From positions 62,001-126,000 of the forward strand of contig LNEI01000016.1 of NCBI GenBank assembly GCA_001464455.1: a stretch of 64,000 nt of DNA. The letters are read 5' to 3'. A program made the translations under genes and the position numbers. Positions 50,348 to 59,337 of the stretch are shown piece by piece. The DNA is from Acidobacteria bacterium Ga0077534. GTDB taxonomy: Bacteria; Acidobacteriota; Blastocatellia; Pyrinomonadales; Pyrinomonadaceae. A model generated the notes under the pieces. The model ran no database searches. It was not told where the DNA came from and saw nothing but the letters and a program-made list of their open reading frames with translations. Positions within the stretch are counted from its first letter, which is position 1; the number at the start of each line of letters is the position of its first letter.

Positions 50348-51448
50348 ATGAACAGCTTAGTTTTCTCAAACATGCTCCATCGCCCCGCCAGGACGGCGGT
50401 GAGCGTCATCGGTATAGGGATCGGCATTCTGCTGATCGTTTTCACCGTGGGGCTGGCGAACGGCAGCCTGCGCGAGCGGGCGGAGCGGGATAAAAATGTC
50501 GGGGCTGAGATAATGTTCATGGCCGAGGGCAGCTTCGGGATGAGCGGCATCGAGCCGCGGCTTCAAGCTGCCGTTCGTTCGGAGGTCGAAAAGGTCGAGG
50601 GCGTCGAATCCGCAGTGCCGTTCATTCAAAAGAGCGTACCGGCGACCGACGGCTTGACAGGGAACCGGCTGCTGGACGGGATCGATTTTGATGATTACGC
50701 TGCGATGGCGGGGCTTCAGATAGTTCAGGGCCGCAAATTTACCGATGGTGCTGACGAGATCATGTCCGATTCGGCATGGCTCGCTCGGCGAAACATGAAG
50801 ATCGGCGACAAGTTTCCGCTCTATGAGCGTGACTTCACCGTCGTCGGCACTTACGAGCCAAGCGCCGGTGCTCGCATCAAGATCCCGATGTCGACGATGC
50901 AAAAGCAGCTCGGCACCGAGGGCAAGGTCTCTGCGTTTCTGGTTAAGGTCAAGCCCGGCTACACATCCGAAACCGTCGGTACAAATCTCTCGCAGCAACT
51001 TCCCGCTAGCCAGATCATCCGCACAAGCGAACTCGAAGAACTTTATATGCAGGGTGTTCCGGCGCTGAACGTCTTTCTCGACGTCGTGATCGGCGTAGCG
51101 GCGGTGATCAGCGGGCTTATCATTCTGCTAACGATGTACACGACCGTGACGGAACGCACGCGGCAGATCGGCGTTTTGAAATCGCTCGGAATGTCGAATT
51201 TCGGCATCGGCTGGACGATCGTACAGGAAGCGATACTGATCAGCTTTGCCGGGGTGATCTTTGGAGTGCTGGCAACGTATGTTCTGAAATTAGTGTTGGC
51301 AAAATGGACGACTCTGACGGTCGCTATCGATCCGCAGATGGTTCTGACGATCGTGGTCATCGGTGTCGCGAGCGGCATCGTAGGGGCTTTGTATCCCGGA
51401 CTTCGGGCCGCCCGTTTGGATGCGGTCGAGGCCTTAAATTACGACTAA
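50348..51448 (+). CDS. ABC transporter permease, MacB/FtsX-type (3)
   Basis: 366 aa from ATG 50348; the track ORF extends into the repeat. The N-terminal helix TAVSVIGIGIGILLIVFTVGLA is followed by an extracytoplasmic domain and an FtsX block with YTTVTERTRQIGVLKSLGMSN, ending RLDAVEALNYD. It resembles LolC/DevC-type permeases. Shorter than the two 420-aa paralogues. No ATPase adjacent. Convergent with the glycosyltransferase gene. Confidence 0.88.
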   Translation: MNSLVFSNMLHRPARTAVSVIGIGIGILLIVFTVGLANGSLRERAERDKNVGAEIMFMAEGSFGMSGIEPRLQAAVRSEVEKVEGVESAVPFIQKSVPATDGLTGNRLLDGIDFDDYAAMAGLQIVQGRKFTDGADEIMSDSAWLARRNMKIGDKFPLYERDFTVVGTYEPSAGARIKIPMSTMQKQLGTEGKVSAFLVKVKPGYTSETVGTNLSQQLPASQIIRTSELEELYMQGVPALNVFLDVVIGVAAVISGLIILLTMYTTVTERTRQIGVLKSLGMSNFGIGWTIVQEAILISFAGVIFGVLATYVLKLVLAKWTTLTVAIDPQMVLTIVVIGVASGIVGALYPGLRAARLDAVEALNYD

Positions 51449-53041
51449 TTACCTTGCGGCCAGTTCTCGAAGTGCGGCGGCATCGGTGTCGCTAAGACTA
51501 TAGACCCTTGCGGCGGTTACGTTACTTAGCTTTATCTCGTCAGTCATTCTTCCCGAACCAGTCAGATAAGCGATATAGGCAGAGTTGCTGAAATATCGCC
51601 TTCCTTCGGCGAGGACGACGAAATCATCTGCCGCTAGTGTTGCGAAGGCGGTTTTGTCGGATAGGGATATTATCCTCAGGTCGCCTCGGCCAGCCTTTCC
51701 GGCGTAATACTCAAATAATCCAGGAGTTTCACAGGCGATCATGGCATTGGGGCGGGCGGTCGTGGCAATACTCTTAACGATCTCAGCCGTTGCGGCGTCG
51801 TAGAACTCGTCATGCGGAAAATAACTTCCTGCTGCTGCGGGGCCGCCGCCGATCGTATTTGTAAACAACCTAAAATGCGGTGTCGCCGACAGGGAATTGG
51901 TAAGTTGCGTCGCAACAACCGCGATCAGTAGGCAGGCTTGAACAACCATTCCGGCGGATCCGCCGATCTTCTCCGCGGTCCACTTCGCCGTAAAATAAAA
52001 GCCGGTTGCCGCGATCACGAGGATAAGCGGCTCGACAAAGGTGAAATAACGAGTGAATTTCCCGCCTAAAAATGTGAAAGGCAGGAACCACATGAACGCC
52101 CAGAAAAATATTAAAAACCGCCCGTCGCCCATTCGCCGCAGAAACATCAGCGGCAGGCCGATGACAAATAGCACAAGGATCGGGAGCGAGCTCTTGACCG
52201 CCATGAAAACGTAAAAAAACGTCCACGGAACGCCATTCAGCCAGGCGCTCATTTTATTTGTATAGAGGTTGCCGAGATACTCGTAACTGTCGTGGCCGAT
52301 ACGGCTCTCGCTCGAAAATTTGAGCATTTCCCGCCACGTCTCAGGCAGCAGGATCGTTGGGTTTAAGACCAAAAACGCGAACCCCATAACAATGAAAAAC
52401 TTGAGCCAACGGGCCGGTTCCATTCGCCATTTTGTTGCCTTGATGTATTGAAAAACGATGTAGTACGCGCCGACTATCGACAGCAGGTGCGGGTAGTATT
52501 TTGATGCCATCAGTCCCGCAAAACCAGCGGCGGCGGCCCACGCGTACCATGTCCAGTTGGTATCGCCAAGCTCTGCCCGCGTCTGCCCGCGTACCCAGAA
52601 ATACATCGTCAGCAGGAAGAAAAAGAGAACAAGGCTGTCCTCTTTTGCGACACGGTCAAATCCGATAGCTACGGGCTCGAGCGTCCAAAAGATCGCGGAG
52701 ACAAGGCCGATGCTCCGCCCGAAGAGCTCCGAAATAAGCAGAAAGAGCAATAGAGCGGTAAATGTACCGAAAAGAGCGACCGGGAATCTGAGAGCGGCTT
52801 CCTCCGCGATCTGAGAGCCGGTTATCGACGATATCCTTTCTGATGCGACGATACTCGCGGTTTGCAGGCCTTTCATCAGGAAAGGGTGTTCGCCGTTTTT
52901 CCCTGAAAGGCCGTTTTCGCGGTATTCGCGGACCGTATCGAGCTTATTCAACTCGTCCTCGCCGAGGCTTTCCGTACCGAGCCCGCCGACGCGAAGCCCA
53001 AATCCCACGACCATAAAAACAGCCAGAATGACGGCGCACAT
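51449..53041 (-). CDS. Glycosyltransferase family 39-like membrane protein
   Basis: 530 aa from ATG 53041 (an in-frame TTG at 53161 would add 40 residues). About 11 hydrophobic helices. The first loop contains LGEDELNKLDTVREYREN with the acidic pair expected of the GT39/PMT group, and the region GLMASKYYPHLLSIVGAYYIVFQYIKATKW is a typical middle segment. It probably transfers a sugar from a lipid-linked donor to lipid A or a protein. A soluble C-terminal part follows (about residues 420-530). The stop abuts the convergent permease gene. Confidence 0.8.
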   Translation of the reverse strand: MCAVILAVFMVVGFGLRVGGLGTESLGEDELNKLDTVREYRENGLSGKNGEHPFLMKGLQTASIVASERISSITGSQIAEEAALRFPVALFGTFTALLLFLLISELFGRSIGLVSAIFWTLEPVAIGFDRVAKEDSLVLFFFLLTMYFWVRGQTRAELGDTNWTWYAWAAAAGFAGLMASKYYPHLLSIVGAYYIVFQYIKATKWRMEPARWLKFFIVMGFAFLVLNPTILLPETWREMLKFSSESRIGHDSYEYLGNLYTNKMSAWLNGVPWTFFYVFMAVKSSLPILVLFVIGLPLMFLRRMGDGRFLIFFWAFMWFLPFTFLGGKFTRYFTFVEPLILVIAATGFYFTAKWTAEKIGGSAGMVVQACLLIAVVATQLTNSLSATPHFRLFTNTIGGGPAAAGSYFPHDEFYDAATAEIVKSIATTARPNAMIACETPGLFEYYAGKAGRGDLRIISLSDKTAFATLAADDFVVLAEGRRYFSNSAYIAYLTGSGRMTDEIKLSNVTAARVYSLSDTDAAALRELAAR

Positions 53042-53291
53042 CGTCTTGCTGCGGGCAAAGAACAGATCGTCGGAGAACAATTCGGGAAAAATCCCGGCTG
53101 TGGTTATTCGTAGTTGATCAGTGGGCAAATCTCTAAAACACGCTCCCAAAAGACGCCGCAAAATACGCAGCTAACACCAACTCTGGAGGTTATCCGATTG
53201 GCCTGATCGGTGTCAAAACGGATGCGGGGCCGAGACTTTTGTGTTACCATCGTATGAAGTTTTGCCCTGAGATCGGGGATATCTGTCGAGA

Positions 53292-53453
53292 ATGACATTG
53301 AAGATCATCGCTGGAATCTTGCTCTTGACGTGGCTTATCCTTGTTCTGATGGGCAAAGGCGGATTTGTTCACATTTTGCTTCTGAATGGCCTCGGCGTTG
53401 CGGCTGTTGAAGCGATGACCATCGTGCGAACTCGCATGACGGAGAGAACTTAG
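53292..53453 (+). CDS. Very small membrane protein (lmo0937/DUF5670-like)
   Basis: 53 aa, below the ORF-track threshold. The translation starts MTLKIIAGILLLTWLILVLM and continues with GKGGFVHILLLNGLGVAAVE, then a basic tail. Two short hydrophobic segments joined by GKGG-FVHILL are typical of the lmo0937/DUF5670 family. A weak GGGG-containing ribosome site is about 15 nt upstream. Function unknown. It lies in the divergent gap between the GT39 gene and the 681-aa gene. Confidence 0.6.
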   Translation: MTLKIIAGILLLTWLILVLMGKGGFVHILLLNGLGVAAVEAMTIVRTRMTERT

Positions 53454-53549
53454 AACGAACTTTTTGATTGATCAGGGCATCAGACCACTGAATAGCCCAA
53501 AAGGTTAGAAAGGAAATGCTCCCCCGCAGAACCGCTACGCCATGTTCTC

Positions 53550-55595
53550 ATGACGCCGATTTTCGCTACAAAAACAAGTTCGTCCATACGAAGCCTTGCC
53601 GGGCTTTTTCTAGTTTGGTCAATACTGCTTTCGAGTCTGGGTAGTGGCCTTTCCGCGCAGACGCGGGAACAGACTCTTCCGGAGCCGGGCGCGAAAAGTA
53701 GCGAAAGCGCCTTCCGGGCAGAGACCGTGAAGGTCGCGGGCGGGTCAGAGATCGTGACGATATTCGCCAGACGAACCTATTTCGACGGGCCGATGCAGGG
53801 GCCGGTAAGTGATATTCCAATGGTCAGCGTGCTTCGCGATACGCTCGGCGATGATATTCCCGAGAACGACCGCCTGCGCTACGTCTGGATGCTGACCCAT
53901 ACCAGGGCGACGTTCGGACAGAAACTCTCGGCCCTTGTGCCGTTCCTCTACACGCGAACCTTTAATAAGAACGAGATCGGCACTGACCCGCCGCCGGCGA
54001 TCCTCGATCTGAACTCATCGGATAAGAAGCTTTGGAACGGTGTCTTTTGGGAGGTTTTTAAACGGCTCCTATTTAATGACGTGGGGCTCGGGATCAAGGC
54101 CTCAGCTCTGCAATATCGTCAGAACGATGCCGATTACCGCCGCTCGGGCATAGCAGCCGCAGCTGCGCTTCTGTCGCTTTATCAGGAGATCGAGGGCGAG
54201 AAAGTCCTGTCGGAAAGGGAGCTCAAGGATATTCAGGCGAGACTTTTTCTCACTGAGAAACCCTTTGGCATGTTGATGCAGAGCGAGAATTTGGGGCGGG
54301 TCTATGATGGCGAAACGTCGAAGACCCGCGATTATCGCGGGCGGAACTGGGAATTATTGCGGCAGTATTCCGAAGCTCAAGGATTGTATTTTGATCCGCT
54401 TTTGATGCCGGACGGTTCGGCGAGACACGCGATGGTTTGGGTTGCGGTCTCCGATCTAAAGGCGAATAAGGGCCGGAAATTTGAGAAACGATTCCTGAAC
54501 TTTAAGAATCCCTGGACGGACAGCAGTCTGCTCGATTGGAAAGGACACTCCGAAGTACGTTGGTACGACGCGGATGATCGCGAGGTCGATGCCGACACGC
54601 CGAATGCGCATCCAAAGACGCTGATCCCCCTCGCTCTCTATGGCTTGGACCATCCGAAGGTGCCGGCGATCCTTATCGATTTTCGCAACAACGGCAACCC
54701 GAAAACCCGTGAGATATCGCGTCGCATCTTAAATGATGTAACCGGTAACGTTTTTTCGATGTCGCAGTTAAGTGGAATGCCGTTCTTCCTCGGACGATTT
54801 GTTTATGATTTCGTCACCGGTCGTCGCGGTGCGGATCTCAATCAGGCATCGCGGCTGCGTTCGTATGCGCAGCTTAAGCTTCTGATCTCGCTCGACGAAT
54901 CGCTCGACCCGGAATTCAAAAATGAGATCGCGGACCGGGTGGAGTCTGCAACGCTGAATCCGCTCCAGAACGATGCCGACGTCGAACTGCGGCTCGCGAA
55001 GGCGCAGTATGAAAACCTAATGGCATACGCCGCCGACCCAAACGGCTTGCCCAAGAAGATCGACAATGATCGGCGCGAGGAGATGTCTAAACTAAAGCAC
55101 TCGGGCAAGGTCAGGGCACTGCATGCTCTCGGCCATTTATTCTCGTTCGGACGTTATACACATCGCGAAAAGGCCACACCCGAGCTCGTCGCTCAAATGG
55201 ACACGCGTCGACAGCTCGAGTTTCACGAGAGATTTTTGCGCGAAGTTGCCTTTACGTCGGCAGATCCGGCGATCGACAGCGAGAGCGAACAACTAAAGCG
55301 ATCGCTCGATTTTGTTTCTCGTAACGGGGCAACGGCCCAGGAAAAGACGACTCGAGCATTAGCGAAGATATTTGCCATCAGCAAGGACGAAGATATTCAA
55401 ACTCTCTGCGTAACCGGCCTGTACCGGATAAACAACTCCTCGGCGAAAAAGGAGCTGCTTGCCATCTACAATAATTCCGTGCTGCCGGACCGCTGGCGAA
55501 GCATATCCGGGCGCTATTTGAGGCGAGCCCTCGAGGAGCGACAACGTATATCGGTTCGCGATGCGAAATTGATCGCGAACATTGCGGCTAATTGA
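53550..55595 (+). CDS. Large hypothetical secreted protein
   Basis: 681 aa. Signal peptide with core LAGLFLVWSILLSSL, cleaved near LSAQ. The mature protein is mixed alpha/beta for about 350 residues (GPVSDIPMVSVLRDTLGDD, PAILDLNSSDKKLWNGVFWEVFKRLLFND). It then becomes helical with HEAT-like repeats (LRSYAQLKLLISLDESL, EKTTRALAKIFAISKDEDIQTLCVTGLY). I do not recognise the family. It is 28 nt upstream of the AlkP-like enzyme and shares its transcript, so a common pathway is likely. Confidence 0.7.
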   Translation: MTPIFATKTSSSIRSLAGLFLVWSILLSSLGSGLSAQTREQTLPEPGAKSSESAFRAETVKVAGGSEIVTIFARRTYFDGPMQGPVSDIPMVSVLRDTLGDDIPENDRLRYVWMLTHTRATFGQKLSALVPFLYTRTFNKNEIGTDPPPAILDLNSSDKKLWNGVFWEVFKRLLFNDVGLGIKASALQYRQNDADYRRSGIAAAAALLSLYQEIEGEKVLSERELKDIQARLFLTEKPFGMLMQSENLGRVYDGETSKTRDYRGRNWELLRQYSEAQGLYFDPLLMPDGSARHAMVWVAVSDLKANKGRKFEKRFLNFKNPWTDSSLLDWKGHSEVRWYDADDREVDADTPNAHPKTLIPLALYGLDHPKVPAILIDFRNNGNPKTREISRRILNDVTGNVFSMSQLSGMPFFLGRFVYDFVTGRRGADLNQASRLRSYAQLKLLISLDESLDPEFKNEIADRVESATLNPLQNDADVELRLAKAQYENLMAYAADPNGLPKKIDNDRREEMSKLKHSGKVRALHALGHLFSFGRYTHREKATPELVAQMDTRRQLEFHERFLREVAFTSADPAIDSESEQLKRSLDFVSRNGATAQEKTTRALAKIFAISKDEDIQTLCVTGLYRINNSSAKKELLAIYNNSVLPDRWRSISGRYLRRALEERQRISVRDAKLIANIAAN

Positions 55596-55623
55596 CGGCT
55601 CCTCTCGATAGAAATCAGGAATA

Positions 55624-58107
55624 ATGAAGTTTTTGGGCTACTTTAGGATATCTTGTGCCGTCGCACTGATACTGGCTTCCGCTGCGATAGTATCGTGGGC
55701 ACAGGGCGTTAAGCGCGTGGTGATCGTGAAGATCGACGGGCTTCCGACCCACTATGTTGACAGGTTTGTGCGAGAAAGGGACCCTGCGACCGGTAAGTCG
55801 GTCTTACCGTGGTTTGAAGAGGTTTTTTATCGTAACGGTACGCGTATTCCCAATTTTTACACGCGTGGAATGAGTCTTTCAGGCCCCGCGTGGGGTCAGC
55901 TAGATACCGGGCAACGGCTGCAATTAAAAGGAAATGTCGAATTTGACCGCTTTACACTGCATGCCTACGACTACTTGAATTTTATTCCCTACTACATTGA
56001 ATACGGCCGCAAGCGGAAGGCCGACATGCCCGCAATGGAGGTAATGGATCAGCTTGAGATACCGATCCTCGCAGACGCGTTCAACTATGAGAAACGGTAC
56101 ACAAGTCAGCAGCTGTATCAACGCGGCAATAACTGGGAAGTGCTTGCAAGCGGCTTCGTAAAACTCTATCCGGGTAATGCCCGTGATTTTATTGACGAGT
56201 GGACGATGGGGCTAAATTTCCGGCACGTGACGGTGGGGCAGGCGGAGCGCGACATCCTAGGGAAGCTTCAAAAACGTGATCATATTGATTACTTCGACTA
56301 TTACGACGTCGCCTTTGATCACGCATCGCACCATAACAACGACACCAAGACGAGACTTGACGCTCTAAAGGGTGTCGATAAGGTGATCGGCAGAATATGG
56401 GTTGCTATCCAGAATTCGCCGAGGGCCGATGAAACGGCACTGATCGTTGTTTCGGATCACGGCGTTAATTCGGAGGAGAACGTCTACAGTCAGGGCTTCA
56501 ATCTGGTCAAGCTTCTTGCAAGCCGGGCCGGTGGTGGGCATCACGTTGTAACGAAACGTAGACTGATGCTCGATTACTCGGTTAAGGGCATATATCCCTT
56601 GGTACCTCTTATAAAGACAAACTCGGAGGACTCATTTTATTTAAGGGGCCAGTCCAGCGAGTACCCAACGGCTCTTTTTGACTTTGATGGCAATGAAAGG
56701 TCGTCCGTTCATTTGCGTAACAGCGACCTTAATCTGATTCATATCCTTTTGCAGCAGGTTCGCGACGGAAGACTGTCTAGTGAGGTGAGAGATGCGGCGA
56801 CCGAGGCATTGTTTGAGACCATCGACCGGAACCGGGCCAAATGGACTCGCGATCTTCGTGAGATCGACACTGAACTCGGTGCTCTGAAGCGTCACGCGGA
56901 GAGCGAGAAGGGGCTTGTCGATCAATTGCCCAAGAAATTTTCGCCCGAGGAGTTGGGCCTTGGCATCGATAAAGCTGCCGTAAGAAAGCTCGCCCTGAAC
57001 CAGATCGACCACAAGACAGTCGCCGAGTTCGGACAGTACGCCGCGACTCTTCGGAATCTGCTCGATCTAAAGAGGCCTTCGTTCGATGCAAAGAAGGTAG
57101 AGATCAAAGATGTTATCGCTCCAGGTGCTATGGGCGATTCGAACTCACTGTATCAGCTTCAAAATTACATTGCCGGTGTGGGCAGAGACGGCCTGGTGCT
57201 GCGGCCCGATAAGAAATTAGACGTAGACCGGAGCTTTGTTCGCGTTAATTACTTTGAGCTCTTGCACAGTCAGCGAGTCAGAAACAACGTCCAACCCGAC
57301 GTCACGAATCGGCCGATTGATTTTGTTGCTGTCAAGATACCGCTTTCGAGCATTGCTGACGAACTCCGGCCGTCGGACCGGCCGACAGAGGATCCGATCT
57401 GGATCTACGGCAGCGAAGAAAAACAGGCACTTATCCTCGTACGCGACGATGGAGCAGGGCGTCGTTACAAGTACCTTCCCGTTGCCGGCTTGAAACAAGA
57501 TGATAGCGGCCGAACCAGTTTCCGAGATCAGGAAATAAGCTCGGGATTTCCGCTCAAGTATTTTGAAGACGAGGCATTTGCCGTACCGGTTTCGAACCGC
57601 ATCAACTGGCTGTCAGAATGGCACCGCGAGAGCGAATGGCTCGCGGCCGTTCACAAGACAATGTATTCCAATGCTCTGATCGGGCTCAACGAGCAGTTGA
57701 CCAGCCACCCTGTTTTTCCCGACGACGGAACTGGATTGACAGAGGATGCGAAGCTGATCAGGGCGTTTCGCCAGCGTCAGCGTCACCTCGCCGAGGCTGA
57801 CTTGTTGATCTTGGCCAACGATCACTGGAATTTTGACGTGCGCGGCTTCAATCCCGGCGGCAATCATGGTTCGTTTTTCCGTGTCTCAACAAATTCGACA
57901 TTTATGCTGGCCGGCGGGCGAAAAACTGGCATTCCGCGAGGTTTGGCAGTTGAGAGGCCGTACGATAGCCTTAGTTTTGTCCCGACGGTTCTGCGGCTGA
58001 TGGGAAAGATCGATGACAACAACGAGCCCAATGCGGAACTGCGAGCACGAGGGTTCCGCCGCTTTCCCGGCCAGGTTGTGACGGAGGTCATGGAAGCCGC
58101 AAAATAG
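55624..58107 (+). CDS. Secreted alkaline-phosphatase-superfamily hydrolase
   Basis: 827 aa, signal peptide ending AIVSWAQ; GG-rich ribosome site AGGA upstream. The AlkP-superfamily core is spread over the chain: VVIVKIDGLPTHYV (first metal Asp), RGMSLSGPAW (nucleophile Ser/Thr region), FDHASHHNN, IVVSDHGVNS (Asp-His) and GNHGSFFRVSTNS (late His). The insertion of several hundred residues between these blocks is long for the superfamily. It probably cleaves phosphate or phosphodiester groups outside the cell. The substrate is unknown. Confidence 0.8.
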   Translation: MKFLGYFRISCAVALILASAAIVSWAQGVKRVVIVKIDGLPTHYVDRFVRERDPATGKSVLPWFEEVFYRNGTRIPNFYTRGMSLSGPAWGQLDTGQRLQLKGNVEFDRFTLHAYDYLNFIPYYIEYGRKRKADMPAMEVMDQLEIPILADAFNYEKRYTSQQLYQRGNNWEVLASGFVKLYPGNARDFIDEWTMGLNFRHVTVGQAERDILGKLQKRDHIDYFDYYDVAFDHASHHNNDTKTRLDALKGVDKVIGRIWVAIQNSPRADETALIVVSDHGVNSEENVYSQGFNLVKLLASRAGGGHHVVTKRRLMLDYSVKGIYPLVPLIKTNSEDSFYLRGQSSEYPTALFDFDGNERSSVHLRNSDLNLIHILLQQVRDGRLSSEVRDAATEALFETIDRNRAKWTRDLREIDTELGALKRHAESEKGLVDQLPKKFSPEELGLGIDKAAVRKLALNQIDHKTVAEFGQYAATLRNLLDLKRPSFDAKKVEIKDVIAPGAMGDSNSLYQLQNYIAGVGRDGLVLRPDKKLDVDRSFVRVNYFELLHSQRVRNNVQPDVTNRPIDFVAVKIPLSSIADELRPSDRPTEDPIWIYGSEEKQALILVRDDGAGRRYKYLPVAGLKQDDSGRTSFRDQEISSGFPLKYFEDEAFAVPVSNRINWLSEWHRESEWLAAVHKTMYSNALIGLNEQLTSHPVFPDDGTGLTEDAKLIRAFRQRQRHLAEADLLILANDHWNFDVRGFNPGGNHGSFFRVSTNSTFMLAGGRKTGIPRGLAVERPYDSLSFVPTVLRLMGKIDDNNEPNAELRARGFRRFPGQVVTEVMEAAK

Positions 58108-58110
58108 CTA

Positions 58111-59199
58111 TCAATCGTCTGTTCGAGCGATGTGCCGGGCTCCGCGGGCGGCTCCTCTCCAAACCAGAATTATAAGGCCGACAGTCGTTGAAAAAAGGAT
58201 CGCTCCACGTCGAACGAGTGCGAGGGCCACGCCCGTCGCGACGGTGAAGCCGAGCATTTCAAGGATAACGCCATTCCCACCCTCGTAAACACCGATCGTT
58301 CCCGGAACAAAACTAAATACTACGTTGATCACCTTGGTCAGGCTCTCAGTAATGAAAGCAGTCGAAACTGAGGCAGGAAAACCCAGGAACTTGAGAGCAA
58401 GATACACCTCAGCCACACTGAACACGTGAACGCAGAGACTAATTCCAAAGACCTTAAAGAAGTCGGCCTTTCGGTTGTGATAGAACTGAAAGACGTTGTT
58501 CTCGACATCAAGAATGCCCTGTTTTTTGTTGACCAGGAATTTTGGAACCTTGTCTCTACGTGCCAATTTCGTGATAAGCCACGAAAGCGGTGTAATGCGA
58601 TGCCTGATCGCCAGCACGAGTATTGAAAAACCCACTACAGAAAATATCACTATCAACAGCAGAGCATTCGCAACGCCGGCCCCTCCCGAGCCAAACCCGA
58701 CCACAAGCGTAGCGACGCCGATCAAGATCACCAGGATAACCGAAAGGTAATATAGGATGTTGTCGATGATCACGGCCGAGGCTCCGTGGGTGAGCGGCAG
58801 GTTCCTTTTGAGCAAGATCGCCTTTGTTGCATCGCCAAGGAAAGGCCCGGCAAACGAGAAGAAGTTTACGGCTTCACCGCCGAAACGCGCCGCTACGACG
58901 CTCCAGTAACCTGTCGCACGATGTTCAGGCTCGATAGCGAGAAACAGGCTTGCGGCACGGCACAAATGGCGGATAACGTTAAGCGATAGTATTGCGAGAA
59001 ACCCCCACCCAACTGCGGATAGGGAATCAAGTATCTTTGCGTAGCCGATCCGGTAGATCAAGATAGCGAGCAGGGTCAATCCGGCCAAAAACGTAGCGGC
59101 TTGGATCCAGATCAGGACCTTTGTTTTGTTTGACCTCGAACTTCTGACGGGAGCGTCAGCGGGAGTAAGTTCGGAGTTAAGATAATTCTCGCTTTGCAT
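58111..59199 (-). CDS. Flippase-like / lysylphosphatidylglycerol synthase TM-region protein
   Basis: 362 aa, about eight helices. The LPG_synthase_TM (TIGR00374/UPF0104) pattern is seen in SLNVIRHLCRAASLFLAIEP, FFSFAGPFLGDATKAILLKR and FVPGTIGVYEGGNGVILEMLG. Members flip or synthesise envelope lipids. No aminoacyl-transferase domain is attached, so MprF-like lysine transfer is unlikely. Convergent with the AlkP gene (3 nt between stops). Confidence 0.85.
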   Translation of the reverse strand: MQSENYLNSELTPADAPVRSSRSNKTKVLIWIQAATFLAGLTLLAILIYRIGYAKILDSLSAVGWGFLAILSLNVIRHLCRAASLFLAIEPEHRATGYWSVVAARFGGEAVNFFSFAGPFLGDATKAILLKRNLPLTHGASAVIIDNILYYLSVILVILIGVATLVVGFGSGGAGVANALLLIVIFSVVGFSILVLAIRHRITPLSWLITKLARRDKVPKFLVNKKQGILDVENNVFQFYHNRKADFFKVFGISLCVHVFSVAEVYLALKFLGFPASVSTAFITESLTKVINVVFSFVPGTIGVYEGGNGVILEMLGFTVATGVALALVRRGAILFSTTVGLIILVWRGAARGARHIARTDD

Positions 59200-59337
59200 A
59201 TAACCACGAACAATTGTCGTGCAACATAGATAAGTATAACGGTTCTGAGCGGTTCGGCATAAGTTGCCCCAAGCTGGAAAAACTCGTCTTTTGGGCGTTT
59301 CAATCTAAATCGTGTGTTTTACTAGATCATCGTGTTT

